64,000 nucleotides of DNA, taken from NCBI GenBank assembly GCA_024401555.1, contig JAKSKV010000001.1, positions 1-64,000 on the forward strand. The letters are read 5' to 3'. The DNA comes from Paludibacteraceae bacterium (GTDB lineage Bacteria > Bacteroidota > Bacteroidia > Bacteroidales > Paludibacteraceae). The number at the start of each line of letters is the position of its first letter. The first letter of the stretch is position 1. Position numbers and translations under genes: made by a program. Shown piece after piece: positions 43,903 to 52,946 of this stretch. Below the pieces are notes generated by a model. The model was not told the origin of the DNA. It worked only from the letters and a program-made list of their open reading frames with translations, and searched no databases.

Positions 43903-45150
43903 TTATTTGATGAATTTTATTGATGAACCATTGTTTGTACGTACAATGTATGCTCCCTTGCTCAATTCAGAGATGCTTACTCCATTGGCGTCTAATTGGC
44001 CTTGCATCAAGATCTTTCCGGAGATGTCGGAAAGGGTGAATGTGCATGGTTCAGCCTCGCTGTCGCAGAGATAGAGCGTCTCGTCGCTGACGCAGATGCT
44101 TTGCGTCACTGCATTGACCGCCTCCACGATGGTAGGATCAACCACTTGAGCGGCAGCCTTCTTCTCTCTGATGCCCTTGAAGAAGTCGATCATCTTGTCG
44201 GTATATTCGGCAGCTACGCCGTGGCCGCCTCCGTGAGGGTAGTACACGCACTCTACGCCGGCCTTTTGCAAGTTGTCGAAGAACATCTTGCCCTCGCATT
44301 GAGGAACGATGTTGTCGGTAGACCCGTGGCATACCATGGTGGGTGCGTCGGTCTCGTCGATAAAGGTGTTGGCGCCCAACAAAGCGTGCTTGTCAGGGCA
44401 TTGTTGGTCATTGCAGCCGCCCACCATATCGTTCTCCGGTGCCATTGGAATAGGGTTACCGCAATTCTTGTAGCGGCAATCCACTGGTCCTGACCAGTCG
44501 CAAACCGCATCTACCCAGCTGCTTTCGTTGGTGTATTTACCAAGGTTGCCCTCGATGTCCATTGTAGCGGACCCTACCGTATAGCTACCCTTTACGTTAC
44601 GGGTGGTGCCCATCAATGATGCCAAGTGACCTCCTGATGAGAATCCTGAGATGGCGATGAATGATGTATCGATACCCAACTCTTCTGCATTGCCTCTCAA
44701 GTATCGAACAACGGCTTTGATGTCGTTGATTTGCGCAGGATATTGTGCATCGTTGTAGGTGCGGTGGTTAGGTGTTACTAGAATGTATCCTGCTTGAAGC
44801 GCTGCGACACCCACTGTTCCCAAATCGGCGGAGCCTTTGGAGTTATTGCTTCCCCAAGCGCTACCGTAAATATGGATTACCACATTGTGCTTGCCTTCTC
44901 CCTTTGGAAAGTAGACGTCCATCTTGTGGCCAATATGGTTGTCTCCCACGTAGTCGATGTCCTTCTTAGATTGATAGTCTCCGATGTTACCGGAGTTGCC
45001 GCTACCTTCGCCGCCGAAGATGTCTCCACCTCCACCACCGAAGCCGCCTCCGCCGAAGCCACCGCCCCAGCCACCGCCGCCCCAATCTCCCCATTGGGCG
45101 AACGCACTCAAACTAACAAAACTCAATGCAAGTAATAAAACTCGTTTCAT
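43903..45150 (-). CDS. Secreted alpha/beta-hydrolase esterase with T9SS sorting tail
   Basis: A 415-residue protein. A signal peptide is followed by a glycine-rich stretch (GGGGWGGGFGGGGFGGGGG) after WGDWG, then an alpha/beta-hydrolase from about residue 70: IAISGFSSGGHLA with the nucleophile Ser, DNIVP near the Asp, and HGGGHG with the His. The oxyanion motif HGGG is replaced by HIYGSAWG. The C-terminus (LMQGQLDANGVSISELSKGAY, given here as MQGQLDANG and ELSKGAYIV) resembles a T9SS type A sorting domain. The fold matches acetylxylan or feruloyl-type esterases; the substrate is inferred from the GH43 neighbours. Confidence 0.82.
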   Translation of the reverse strand: MKRVLLLALSFVSLSAFAQWGDWGGGGWGGGFGGGGFGGGGGDIFGGEGSGNSGNIGDYQSKKDIDYVGDNHIGHKMDVYFPKGEGKHNVVIHIYGSAWGSNNSKGSADLGTVGVAALQAGYILVTPNHRTYNDAQYPAQINDIKAVVRYLRGNAEELGIDTSFIAISGFSSGGHLASLMGTTRNVKGSYTVGSATMDIEGNLGKYTNESSWVDAVCDWSGPVDCRYKNCGNPIPMAPENDMVGGCNDQQCPDKHALLGANTFIDETDAPTMVCHGSTDNIVPQCEGKMFFDNLQKAGVECVYYPHGGGHGVAAEYTDKMIDFFKGIREKKAAAQVVDPTIVEAVNAVTQSICVSDETLYLCDSEAEPCTFTLSDISGKILMQGQLDANGVSISELSKGAYIVRTNNGSSIKFIK

Positions 45151-45391
45151 GGTAATAATTTTAAATAAAAACTAATGATTGAATTGTAATAATGTTGTTT
45201 TTCTCTCTAGAAATCCACATCGCAAATGTATCCTAAGTTGTGCCATTTCTTTGGTAATTTATAATCATATAGTAGCAAAATCCGATTATGATCCGCTTGT
45301 TAAAGGTGATGAATTAATCCTATTATTATGATTAAATAACTGATAATTAGATTGGTAATTTGCTGGAATGCTTCGTCGATAGAAATTGACC

Positions 45392-45438
45392 ATAAAAAAA
45401 CGTGCCACTCCAGAATTGGAATGACACGTTTTTTCAAT
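45392..45438 (-). terminator. Terminator of the Rpn-family gene (repeat copy A)
   Basis: On the minus strand CGTGTCATTCCA-ATTC-TGGAGTGGCACG pairs (one mismatch) and is followed by seven T. The 37 bases 45392-45428 are identical to 46372-46408. Confidence 0.9.
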
Positions 45439-45451
45439 TGTGACTGGAATC

Positions 45452-46261
45452 TTATTTCAAAGACTCGATTTCGTCTTTTGAGAGATTGAGTCTTTCGCTT
45501 ATTTCGGATATAGGCATACCGCTTGCGATTAGAAGTTGTATGGCTCTCTCAAAACCGTGTTGTTCCATGTTGATTTCATCTTCTAATCGTTTCATACTGG
45601 CCTCATAGAGATCGTACTCCTCTTCCGTAAGGGCGTTTGTCTCTGCTTTTTTTAGTAGTTTAAGCAATCCCTCATCTGCTCGTTCGTATACTGATGGATC
45701 TATTTTATCCATGTTTCCTAGATTTTTAAAGAGTTCCATCCAAATTCCTTTGGTTGTAATGTTTGCTTTGTCGAATTTGAAGTGTGTCAAAGATATAAAA
45801 AACTTGTGAATTCTATCCCATGATTCTGTCAACTCATCTCTGTCGTACTCACTTGTCCTTGTTATTGCCTTATGAAACTCTCCATTGCATTCTCCCAAGA
45901 TGAATATTCCAATGATTCGGGATATGTCTCTTTTCATGTTACTCCACTTTACACCTCGTTTGATCTGTCTACGCATTAAGCTGTAAGTGTAAAAGGCCGC
46001 TCTGGTTTTAAAGAATCTTTGTGCCGCGTTTTGCATCTCCACTAAAATTGTCTCTCCTTTTTCTGTGGTGCATAGTAGGTCAAAACAGACACCGCGCTCT
46101 CCTTTGTTTTCCCTCGGCATCTCTACATTTTCGTATTTGACGCTTGTGATCAGATCGGTTTCTCCCTCTAAGATCGCATTTAAAAAAGATCTCATAATGA
46201 CTTCATCTTGCATACAATATTTAAAGGCAAAGTCGCATTTTAGGTCTATGTATTTACCCAT
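45452..46261 (-). CDS. Rpn-family PD-(D/E)xK nuclease/transposase-like protein
   Basis: A 269-residue protein starting MGKYIDLKCDFAFKYCMQDE; an upstream ATG adds 21 residues and is less likely. The N-terminal part carries the Rpn/PDDEXK_2 hallmarks: FKYCM, FLNAIL, and CFDLLCTTEKGETILVEMQ (here CFDLLCTT and ILVEMQNA), with the D and E/Q of the nuclease core. The C-terminal part is helical (LKKAETNALTEEEYDLY). Rpn proteins promote recombination and act as nucleases. The gene is flanked by two copies of the same 37-base terminator, suggesting it was inserted as a cassette. Confidence 0.87.
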   Translation of the reverse strand: MGKYIDLKCDFAFKYCMQDEVIMRSFLNAILEGETDLITSVKYENVEMPRENKGERGVCFDLLCTTEKGETILVEMQNAAQRFFKTRAAFYTYSLMRRQIKRGVKWSNMKRDISRIIGIFILGECNGEFHKAITRTSEYDRDELTESWDRIHKFFISLTHFKFDKANITTKGIWMELFKNLGNMDKIDPSVYERADEGLLKLLKKAETNALTEEEYDLYEASMKRLEDEINMEQHGFERAIQLLIASGMPISEISERLNLSKDEIESLK

Positions 46262-46371
46262 TGCTTGAAATTTAATAGTGAAACAAACGATAGAAAATAT
46301 TCTCCAGGAAGATTTTCTATGCAAATATAGAAAATGTGTTTAATATACACTAATATTAGTGTAGTTTTTTG

Positions 46372-46408
46372 ATAAAAAAACGTGCCACTCCAGAATTGGA
46401 ATGACACG
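46372..46408 (-). terminator. Terminator of the first GH43 gene (repeat copy B)
   Basis: The same stem-loop and T-run as at 45392, 48 bases after the GH43 stop. The two copies are exactly 980 bases apart. Confidence 0.88.
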
Positions 46409-46455
46409 CTGTAAAACAGGTAGTGGGGTTTTATTGTACTGAACTAATAAGAATC

Positions 46456-49041
46456 TTATTTGACAATGATCTTTTGTGTCATTGTGCCATCGGCGGTAAT
46501 GACTCTGAGAAGGTAGTCGCCTGCCTTTCCGCTTGGCAAATCCATCTCGTCGCTCTTGGAAGTAGCGACCAAAGCGCCGTTGAGGTTGTAGAGTTCCAGC
46601 CCGATAAGCTTCTCCGCACCTGTCACCTTCACATATTGGGTGGCTGGGTTCGGATAGATCATCACATTGTCAGAAGAGAGGTCTGTAACGCCTACTGTCG
46701 ATTTCTCTAGGATAGTGACATTTATGCTCTCCGCCAAAAGGATGGTCTCGGTCTTCTTTGCGCCCTTCTCTAAGTAGATAGGCGAATTGACGTTTTTACC
46801 AATCTTGAAGAAGTCAAAATCAGCGTATCCATCGGTGCTTTTGGTTCCGAAAGAGAATAGTCCGTAGCGGTAGCCCATGAAGTGCGACAACTCATATCTC
46901 ATCTTCACCTCGTTACCGATCTTTCTCCAGTTGCTTCCATCGGTACTGTAGTAGAAGGTTGCCTTGTCCGCTTGGTTTTGAACGTTCATATCGATTCTCA
47001 AATAGACATCCTCTTGATTCAAAGCGGCGCTCTCGATGATGGTTCCCTTGTTGGACATGACAACCGTCTTGTTGCCGTTCTCATATCTCACGCCAACAAA
47101 TCCGTAGTACTCTTGAAGCGCTACCAAACCTGCGTAATCACCATCTTTCATACCCTTGGTGCTCAACTTGGTCCAACCTGTACTGGTAGGTCCGAACGAT
47201 CTTTGGGTAAGGGTATTCTTGGTGCTGACCACATCCTTGTCGGTGCGGCTATTCCTCAAGCGAAGCACGCCATTGGTGAGTTGCCAGTTCCTGCTGTCAG
47301 GATTGTGGTTCCATTGCCACTCCAATGGTAGTTTGCTGTCGTTGAAATCATCGGAGGTGACGATGCCGTAACCATCCTCTTGTGCCGCAGGCATGTTGAA
47401 TGTGGCGGATGGCTTGCCCAAAACGGGCCAATCGTTGCTCCAAGAGCAATCCACGATGTAAGGGATACGTCCCACGCCTCCGCTATCACGGAAGAAGATA
47501 CCGTACCACTTGCCCTCTGGGGTGTCTACGATGCAGCCTTGCGCCACACCATTGTCTTGCAAAAGAACTCTTCCTTCCCAACCGCCGTTCAAAGATTTGC
47601 TGCGATGGCAGATGACCGAACGACAGGAGCCGTTAGGCCAAGAGATGAGGAACACATAGTAGTAGCCCCCCTTCTTAATGACTTGCGTACCCTCGCACTC
47701 CACGATGTATCCGCCGGCGTTGGTGACGGATGCGGGTTTTTGTAGCATCAGACGAGGGTTGCCAATTGGTGCTTTGGTGTTAGGATTCAACTCTACGATG
47801 CTGATGTTTCCTGAGCCATAGATCACATACATTCTGCCATCGTCATCCAAGAGTAGGGATGGGTCGTGGTAGAATGGCATGGTGGTGGATTCCCACTTGC
47901 CGCTCATGATGTCGTTGGTCCAGAAAAGGTGGGTCCTGTTGGTCGTGTAGGATGGTGTAAGTACATACCAAGTGCCATTCTTGTAGCGGATGCAACTTGC
48001 CCAAGAACCTTTTCCGTATGCGTTTTGACCGTTGTCCATGTTCAATTTCGCACCGTTGTCCAATGCTTGGTGGGCGTAATTGATGGTTCTCCAGCGTACC
48101 AAGTCCTTGGATGCCATGATAGGCACACCAGGGTTCATGTGCATGGTGGTGCTGGCCATATAGTAGGTGTCGTCGACTCTGGTGAATGAGACATCCGGAA
48201 CGTCCGCCCAGATGAGCGGGTTGGATACTGTATGGCTTTTGCCATCGAAATTGTCAGGGATGAATCCTCCAGAAGTTTTCTTCTGTGACAAAGTATAGTG
48301 GCCAGATTCGTTGAGCATTTGCTCTGGAATGACGGCTGTGTAACTGCCTTGGTTGTAGACATCCTCCTTGATCAAAGTGGTGTCTCCGTTAGCGTTTACC
48401 CAGTATAGGTTGTAAAGTTCCGAACTGAATTCGTTGGTCTCCCAAGCCACCGTGAAAGGGGAACCAGCTCTCATCGGAGAACTCTCTGATGGAGAGGTGA
48501 AGGTGGTCTTCGCAGGTTCGTCAGCAGGACGGAACAAGATTTTGTCGATGTTGCAATAATCCGACACGATGGTGAGTCGCAACGTATGCTTGCCCTCTTT
48601 GATGGTAGAGGTCTTGCCGGAAATGGCCTTGTAAGTGGTCCAACTGCCGGTGTTTGGAACGGCTATGGTGGAGGTGATCGCCTCTCCGTCGATGGATAGG
48701 CTGAAAGAGGATCCCTCAAGACCAGAAGCGACAAGTGCGGAGTAGGTGTAGGTGGCGCTCTTCTTCACGTCGATGGTGTACTCCATCCACTCCCCCTTTT
48801 TGGTCCAACCAATCACATATCCGCCATTCTCGCAAGTGTCGATATCCACACCTACATCGAGGCGATATACGCCACCTTGGTTCTCCTCATCCTCGTCGTG
48901 GTAAGTCTTTCCCTCAACACCCTCATCGAAGTCTTCGACCTCAATGGTGCCTGGAATGGTCAATGCTGATCCGTTGAGGCTATATGCGCAGGCGAAAAGC
49001 AGTGCGCATAATGATTTATAGTATGTTTTTGTTTCTTTCAT
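46456..49041 (-). CDS. Secreted GH43 glycosidase with N-terminal CBM6 and T9SS tail
   Basis: An 861-residue protein. Domains in order: signal peptide, CBM6-like module (about residues 30-160, GTIEVEDFDEGVEGKTYHDE, GEWMEYTIDVK), a linker/immunoglobulin-like segment, a GH43 catalytic propeller (about 270-560, WADVPDVSFTRVDDTYYMAS with the base Asp, YHDPSLLLDDDG, VECEGTQVIKKG with the acid Glu), a beta-sandwich typical of beta-xylosidase C-termini, and a T9SS type A tail (MIYPNPATQYVKV, IGLELYNLNGALV, DYLLRVIT). The GH43 subgroup resembles arabinofuranosidases/xylosidases. Cargo export by T9SS is inferred from the tail. Confidence 0.88.
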   Translation of the reverse strand: MKETKTYYKSLCALLFACAYSLNGSALTIPGTIEVEDFDEGVEGKTYHDEDEENQGGVYRLDVGVDIDTCENGGYVIGWTKKGEWMEYTIDVKKSATYTYSALVASGLEGSSFSLSIDGEAITSTIAVPNTGSWTTYKAISGKTSTIKEGKHTLRLTIVSDYCNIDKILFRPADEPAKTTFTSPSESSPMRAGSPFTVAWETNEFSSELYNLYWVNANGDTTLIKEDVYNQGSYTAVIPEQMLNESGHYTLSQKKTSGGFIPDNFDGKSHTVSNPLIWADVPDVSFTRVDDTYYMASTTMHMNPGVPIMASKDLVRWRTINYAHQALDNGAKLNMDNGQNAYGKGSWASCIRYKNGTWYVLTPSYTTNRTHLFWTNDIMSGKWESTTMPFYHDPSLLLDDDGRMYVIYGSGNISIVELNPNTKAPIGNPRLMLQKPASVTNAGGYIVECEGTQVIKKGGYYYVFLISWPNGSCRSVICHRSKSLNGGWEGRVLLQDNGVAQGCIVDTPEGKWYGIFFRDSGGVGRIPYIVDCSWSNDWPVLGKPSATFNMPAAQEDGYGIVTSDDFNDSKLPLEWQWNHNPDSRNWQLTNGVLRLRNSRTDKDVVSTKNTLTQRSFGPTSTGWTKLSTKGMKDGDYAGLVALQEYYGFVGVRYENGNKTVVMSNKGTIIESAALNQEDVYLRIDMNVQNQADKATFYYSTDGSNWRKIGNEVKMRYELSHFMGYRYGLFSFGTKSTDGYADFDFFKIGKNVNSPIYLEKGAKKTETILLAESINVTILEKSTVGVTDLSSDNVMIYPNPATQYVKVTGAEKLIGLELYNLNGALVATSKSDEMDLPSGKAGDYLLRVITADGTMTQKIIVK

Positions 49042-49106
49042 ATTGTGCTTAATTAATACTTAGATTCCGTAGTTAAGGTCGTATGCTTTTGACAATCGTT
49101 TATAAA

Positions 49107-49143
49107 TTAAAAAAAAGGAAGATGTGGCGTGAACCACATCTCC
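49107..49143 (-). terminator. Terminator of the second GH43 gene
   Basis: AGATGTGG (49120-49127) pairs with CCACATCT (49134-49141), extended by GGA/TCC, followed by at least eight T on the minus strand, 11 bases after the stop at 49154. Confidence 0.9.
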
Positions 49144-49153
49144 CTACAACACT

Positions 49154-51586
49154 TTATTTGACTATGACAATTTTAGTAGTTTCGTCGTTTGCTCCCTTCA
49201 CAATGTATGGGCCTGCCGCATAGTTGTTATCTTTAAGGGTGGCAGAAAGCGCCGTCGCATTGGCGGTGATTTCGCCGATTTTGATGCCGCTTAATGTGTA
49301 AACATCATATTGAGCAGCCTCTGCCTCGATATCTTCGATACCTGTCTCGATGTGGTTCTTCGCCTTGAAGTCGATGTAGTCGATGTTGATGTAATCGCTT
49401 TCGATGGTCAATTTCAAGATGTGCTTGCCAGCGGTAAGCTTGGAAGTCTCACCCTCGACAGTGGTGTATGTAGTCCAATCCTCGCCCTTAGGAGCGGTGA
49501 TCTTGCCACCAGTGATGTCCTTGCCGTCGATCGACAAACTGAATCCTGAGTTCTCTACACCTGAAGCGACCTTAGCGATGAAGGTGTACTCGTCGTCATA
49601 CTTCACGTCAACGGTGTACTCCAACCACTCGCCCTTAGCGGTCCAACCAAGAACATATCCGCCTTCGCCGTTCTCGTCCAAGTCAACGCCTTCGTCGTTG
49701 CGGAATACCTTGCCTTCGTTCACGTCATCCTTGTCCTCGTATGCGTAACCTGCGCCACCGACATCATAACGCTCTGCCTCCAAACGACCAGGAATCTCTT
49801 GTGCGACACCCTCGTAAGGACCTTGTGCCAAGCGAGCTTTTACAGTAGCGGTTGGTGTTTCAAATGTCTTTCCTGAATTGTTGGTCAAGATGGCGTGGAA
49901 CTCGTAGCTTCCTGGCTCGGAAATTTCGTATTTGAATGTGAAAGGTGAGTTGGTTTCACTACCGATCAATTTATTGCCCAAGTAGTAATCCGCCTTGGTG
50001 ATGCCTTGCTCAGAGGTCTTGATAGACATGGTGATGTCGGCAGGAGCCTCAACATCAGTCTCTGATACATTCAAAGTGACGTCAGCCTTCTTGAACATCC
50101 AGTAGTCGAACTCGAATCCACCTGAATAGACGAAGAACAAATCTGTCACGCCAGAGATGGCCTTTGAAAGGGTGGTGGTTACCTCTTTGAGTTGTCCATT
50201 GGTGTTTGGTACCGCCAAGTAGCCAACCACCTCACCGTCTGGTTTGCCCTTTACGATCTTGATGGCACCGTTGGTGGTGGATTTAACGCATGCGGTGAAT
50301 ACGGTAGCGCCTTGTCCGAAGTTGACACCAGCCAAACCGGTCCAGTCTCCCTTGTCGATCTTGGTCACCAACATGTTGGAACCTCCGTACTCAGTCTCGA
50401 TACCACCCATCCAAGCCATGGTCTCTGCCTCAGTCTTCTCAAATGGATCGAGGTATCCTACCTGGTCCACACCTTTCGCCGAACCGGAAGAGCGGGTGAT
50501 GCTACCTGTTTGTGTGTTGACGTTCACATAGTCAACGTGAGAGGAACGATAGTCACCTTTCTGTCCTTTCGCGTTTTGCAAAACTCTTGCGTGGTAGGTC
50601 ATGTACCACTTGCCTTTGAACTCGAACATGGCGTGGTGGTTGTTACCGCCGTTGTTTCCATACTCTCCTTTAAGGAAGTCAGCTTGGTTGTTGTAAGCGA
50701 TACCGCTATAGGTGAAAGGTCCCATAGGGTTGTTGGAGGTCATATAGCAGATTTGCGCATTGCTCATCGGGTTACCTGTACAGTTCCAGTTGGAGCAGTA
50801 GCTATAGACATATTTACCTGCGATTTTATTGGCACCCGCGTCCTCGAAGAGGTAAGGAGGATTGATGGTAGCCGGTGTTCCGTTGATACTGATGAAGTCG
50901 CTGTTCAACTTAGCGACACGCGCTGTACCTGGGTCGGCTTGTTTTCCATTAGGAACGCCACCTCCGAAGTAAATGTAGCCAGTGCCATCGTCGTCAACTA
51001 ATACGGCAGGGTCGAACAACCATGTCACGTTGTTACAGTTAGGCGTGCTACGGGAAATCAACTCTTTGCCAATTGGATCTGTCCAAGGTCCCCAAGGAGA
51101 ATCACTGGTGACGACTCCGATACCACTACCATTGTTGGCGAAGTAAAGGAAGAATTTTTCTTTGCCGTTTATCTTTTTGTGACAAGCGGTTGGTGCCCAA
51201 GAACAAGATGCCCAGCTTGCGGGACCTGATCCTCTTTTGGCTACTTTCATTACACCATGGTCTGTCCAGTTTACCAAATCTTTGGAGGAGATACAGTTGA
51301 TGGTGTTGATGTTGCCATAAGAGTTATCACTGTTAGGATGTACATCATACTCTTGTTGATCGTTGGTCATATAGATGTAGACCTCGTCGTTATAGATCAT
51401 TGCGTATGGATCCGCACCGTAACGTTGTGTATAACATGGGTTGTGATTGCTTAATGATTTGTAGCCTTTAGCGAGCGTTGCGCCGCTAAAATAGCTTTCC
51501 AAATTTCCTTGTGCGTAGGTTGAGCCGGCGATAGCCAAGCAGGAACATGCCGCAACAAAAGTTCTTTTCAATAATGTGCTCTTCAT
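49154..51586 (-). CDS. Secreted GH43 glycosidase with two CBM6-like modules
   Basis: An 810-residue protein. Domains: signal peptide, GH43 propeller (about residues 45-400, GADPYAMIYNDEVYIYM with the base Asp, FDPAVLVDDDGTGYIYFG, HHAMFEFKGKWYMTYHA with the acid Glu region), a CBM6-like module (about 400-510, FEFDYWMFKKAD), an Ig-like segment (about 515-600), a second CBM6 (about 610-740, GEWLEYTVDVKYDDEYTFIAK, FSLSIDGKDITGG), and a C-terminal sorting tail (YTLSGIKIGEITA, IVKGANDETTKIVIVK). The GH43-CBM6 layout resembles arabinoxylan arabinofuranohydrolases. It is likely a T9SS cargo. The CBM6 is related to that of the other GH43 but sits at the other end. Confidence 0.88.
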   Translation of the reverse strand: MKSTLLKRTFVAACSCLAIAGSTYAQGNLESYFSGATLAKGYKSLSNHNPCYTQRYGADPYAMIYNDEVYIYMTNDQQEYDVHPNSDNSYGNINTINCISSKDLVNWTDHGVMKVAKRGSGPASWASCSWAPTACHKKINGKEKFFLYFANNGSGIGVVTSDSPWGPWTDPIGKELISRSTPNCNNVTWLFDPAVLVDDDGTGYIYFGGGVPNGKQADPGTARVAKLNSDFISINGTPATINPPYLFEDAGANKIAGKYVYSYCSNWNCTGNPMSNAQICYMTSNNPMGPFTYSGIAYNNQADFLKGEYGNNGGNNHHAMFEFKGKWYMTYHARVLQNAKGQKGDYRSSHVDYVNVNTQTGSITRSSGSAKGVDQVGYLDPFEKTEAETMAWMGGIETEYGGSNMLVTKIDKGDWTGLAGVNFGQGATVFTACVKSTTNGAIKIVKGKPDGEVVGYLAVPNTNGQLKEVTTTLSKAISGVTDLFFVYSGGFEFDYWMFKKADVTLNVSETDVEAPADITMSIKTSEQGITKADYYLGNKLIGSETNSPFTFKYEISEPGSYEFHAILTNNSGKTFETPTATVKARLAQGPYEGVAQEIPGRLEAERYDVGGAGYAYEDKDDVNEGKVFRNDEGVDLDENGEGGYVLGWTAKGEWLEYTVDVKYDDEYTFIAKVASGVENSGFSLSIDGKDITGGKITAPKGEDWTTYTTVEGETSKLTAGKHILKLTIESDYINIDYIDFKAKNHIETGIEDIEAEAAQYDVYTLSGIKIGEITANATALSATLKDNNYAAGPYIVKGANDETTKIVIVK

Positions 51587-51937
51587 GACGTTTGGTTTTA
51601 ATTATTTTCAGTTTTCAATATCCCCACAATGAATTTTTCATCGATGCAAAAATAGATTTGAATGTCTCACTAATGTGTGAATATAGTTCCAAATGATAGG
51701 AAAATTGTTCCAAAGGGAACTCTCTGCTCAAATCTTATAATGTTTAGTTCAATTCGTTGTAAATCAAAAGAATATATTATTCCTTGCAGTGGAAAAGTAT
51801 ATCTTTTCTGCTCCTATTGACATAAAATTATAAAAAAAGGAGGGTAAGAGCAAACGGTGATAGATAGGAGATGAAAGACTGTGGTAAATTTCTTTTTTTC
51901 GGTGAAATCAACGATTTTTTCAATTAGTGGTGGAATG
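51587..51937. other. AT-rich intergenic stretch between GH43 and folK
   Basis: No gene of convincing length was seen. On the minus strand TATTTTTG near 51644-51651 could serve the GH43 gene as a -7 box, but no -33 TTTG is placed correctly. Confidence 0.4.
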
Positions 51938-52405
51938 CTATGATTTAGCGAGTAGTTTCTCCAATAGGGTACTCATTTTTTCGCCCAATACTGGGTGGAT
52001 GAAGTCTGGTGCGATTTCCGCCATTGGTTTTAATACGAAATCCCTTTGCGGAATGAGGGGGTGGGGAATGGTCAGTTTCTCACTCTCGATGATTTGGTCG
52101 TCGTAAAAGAGTAGGTCCACATCAATGATGCGGTCTTCGTATCCCTTCTTGGTGTGGACCCTACCCATCTCTCTCTCAATCGCTTGGGCGATCTCCAAAC
52201 ATTTCATCGGCTCAATCTCGGTCTCTACCAATATCACGGCATTGAGGAACTTGTTCTCGGACTCATACCCCCAAGGTTCCGTCTCGTAAAGAGAGGAGAG
52301 GGTACAGATATCTCCCAATATAGAACCGATGATGATGGTCGCATTGGTGATGTTCTTTTTCTTGTTTCCGATGTTTGTTCCTAGACCGATATAGAGTTGA
52401 GCCAT
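51938..52405 (-). CDS. folK: 6-hydroxymethyl-7,8-dihydropterin pyrophosphokinase
   Basis: A 155-residue enzyme of folate synthesis that transfers pyrophosphate from ATP to hydroxymethyldihydropterin. The start YIGLGTNIGNKKKNI, the ETEPWGYESENKFLNAV loop and the RIIDVDLLFYDDQII signature are intact, and the length is normal. purE lies 7 bases upstream in the same direction. Confidence 0.95.
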   Translation of the reverse strand: MAQLYIGLGTNIGNKKKNITNATIIIGSILGDICTLSSLYETEPWGYESENKFLNAVILVETEIEPMKCLEIAQAIEREMGRVHTKKGYEDRIIDVDLLFYDDQIIESEKLTIPHPLIPQRDFVLKPMAEIAPDFIHPVLGEKMSTLLEKLLAKS

Positions 52406-52411
52406 AGTGGA

Positions 52412-52918
52412 TTAGTTGGTTTTGAACTTGTACTTAACCTCTGAAAGGTCTTTGTTCGCCTTGACGATCTTATCTTTCAAGCCACTCTTGTAGGTGGCCA
52501 ATTTCTCTGCCAACTTCTCGTCGCTGAGTGCCATCATCTCTACGGCAAGAATCGCCGCGTTTTGTGCGCCGTTCACACCCATGGTGGCAACAGGGATGCC
52601 TGGAGGCATTTGGATGATGGAGAGCATGGCGTCCAATCCATCCAACATACCGTTGATCGGCACACCGATTACTGGAAGGGTAGTGCTTGCGGCGATGACA
52701 CCAGGAAGAGCGGCTGCCATACCTGCGCCGGCGATGATTACCTTGATGCCTCTGGATTTGGCACCTTTCGCGAATTCCTCCACCTCGTTAGGTGTTCTGT
52801 GGGCGGAGAGGGCGTTCATCTCGAAAGGAACCTCCATCTCGTCCAAAAATTTGGCTGCCTTCTCCATGACCGGAAGGTCTGAAGTGCTGCCCATGATAAT
52901 GCTGACTAATGCGTTCAT
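52412..52918 (-). CDS. purE: N5-carboxyaminoimidazole ribonucleotide mutase
   Basis: A 168-residue purine-pathway enzyme (class I PurE). It has SIIMGSTSDLPVMEKAA, the catalytic-loop SAHRTPNEV with the active His, and GAGMAAALPGVIA; length normal. It lies between folK and the SUMF1-like gene, 28 bases from the latter. Confidence 0.95.
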   Translation of the reverse strand: MNALVSIIMGSTSDLPVMEKAAKFLDEMEVPFEMNALSAHRTPNEVEEFAKGAKSRGIKVIIAGAGMAAALPGVIAASTTLPVIGVPINGMLDGLDAMLSIIQMPPGIPVATMGVNGAQNAAILAVEMMALSDEKLAEKLATYKSGLKDKIVKANKDLSEVKYKFKTN

Positions 52919-52946
52919 ATTGTATTAAATGTTGATTATCAAAATA

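Noticed and set aside
46261-46371. Possible inverted repeats marking a transposon end next to the Rpn gene
   Set aside because: Only the direct terminator copies are seen; ACACTAATATTAGTGT near 46348 is a simple palindrome without a partner at the other end.
51866-51925. Short + frame (about 18 codons) after AGGAG before folK
   Set aside because: Too short, no paralogue and no promoter; likely chance.
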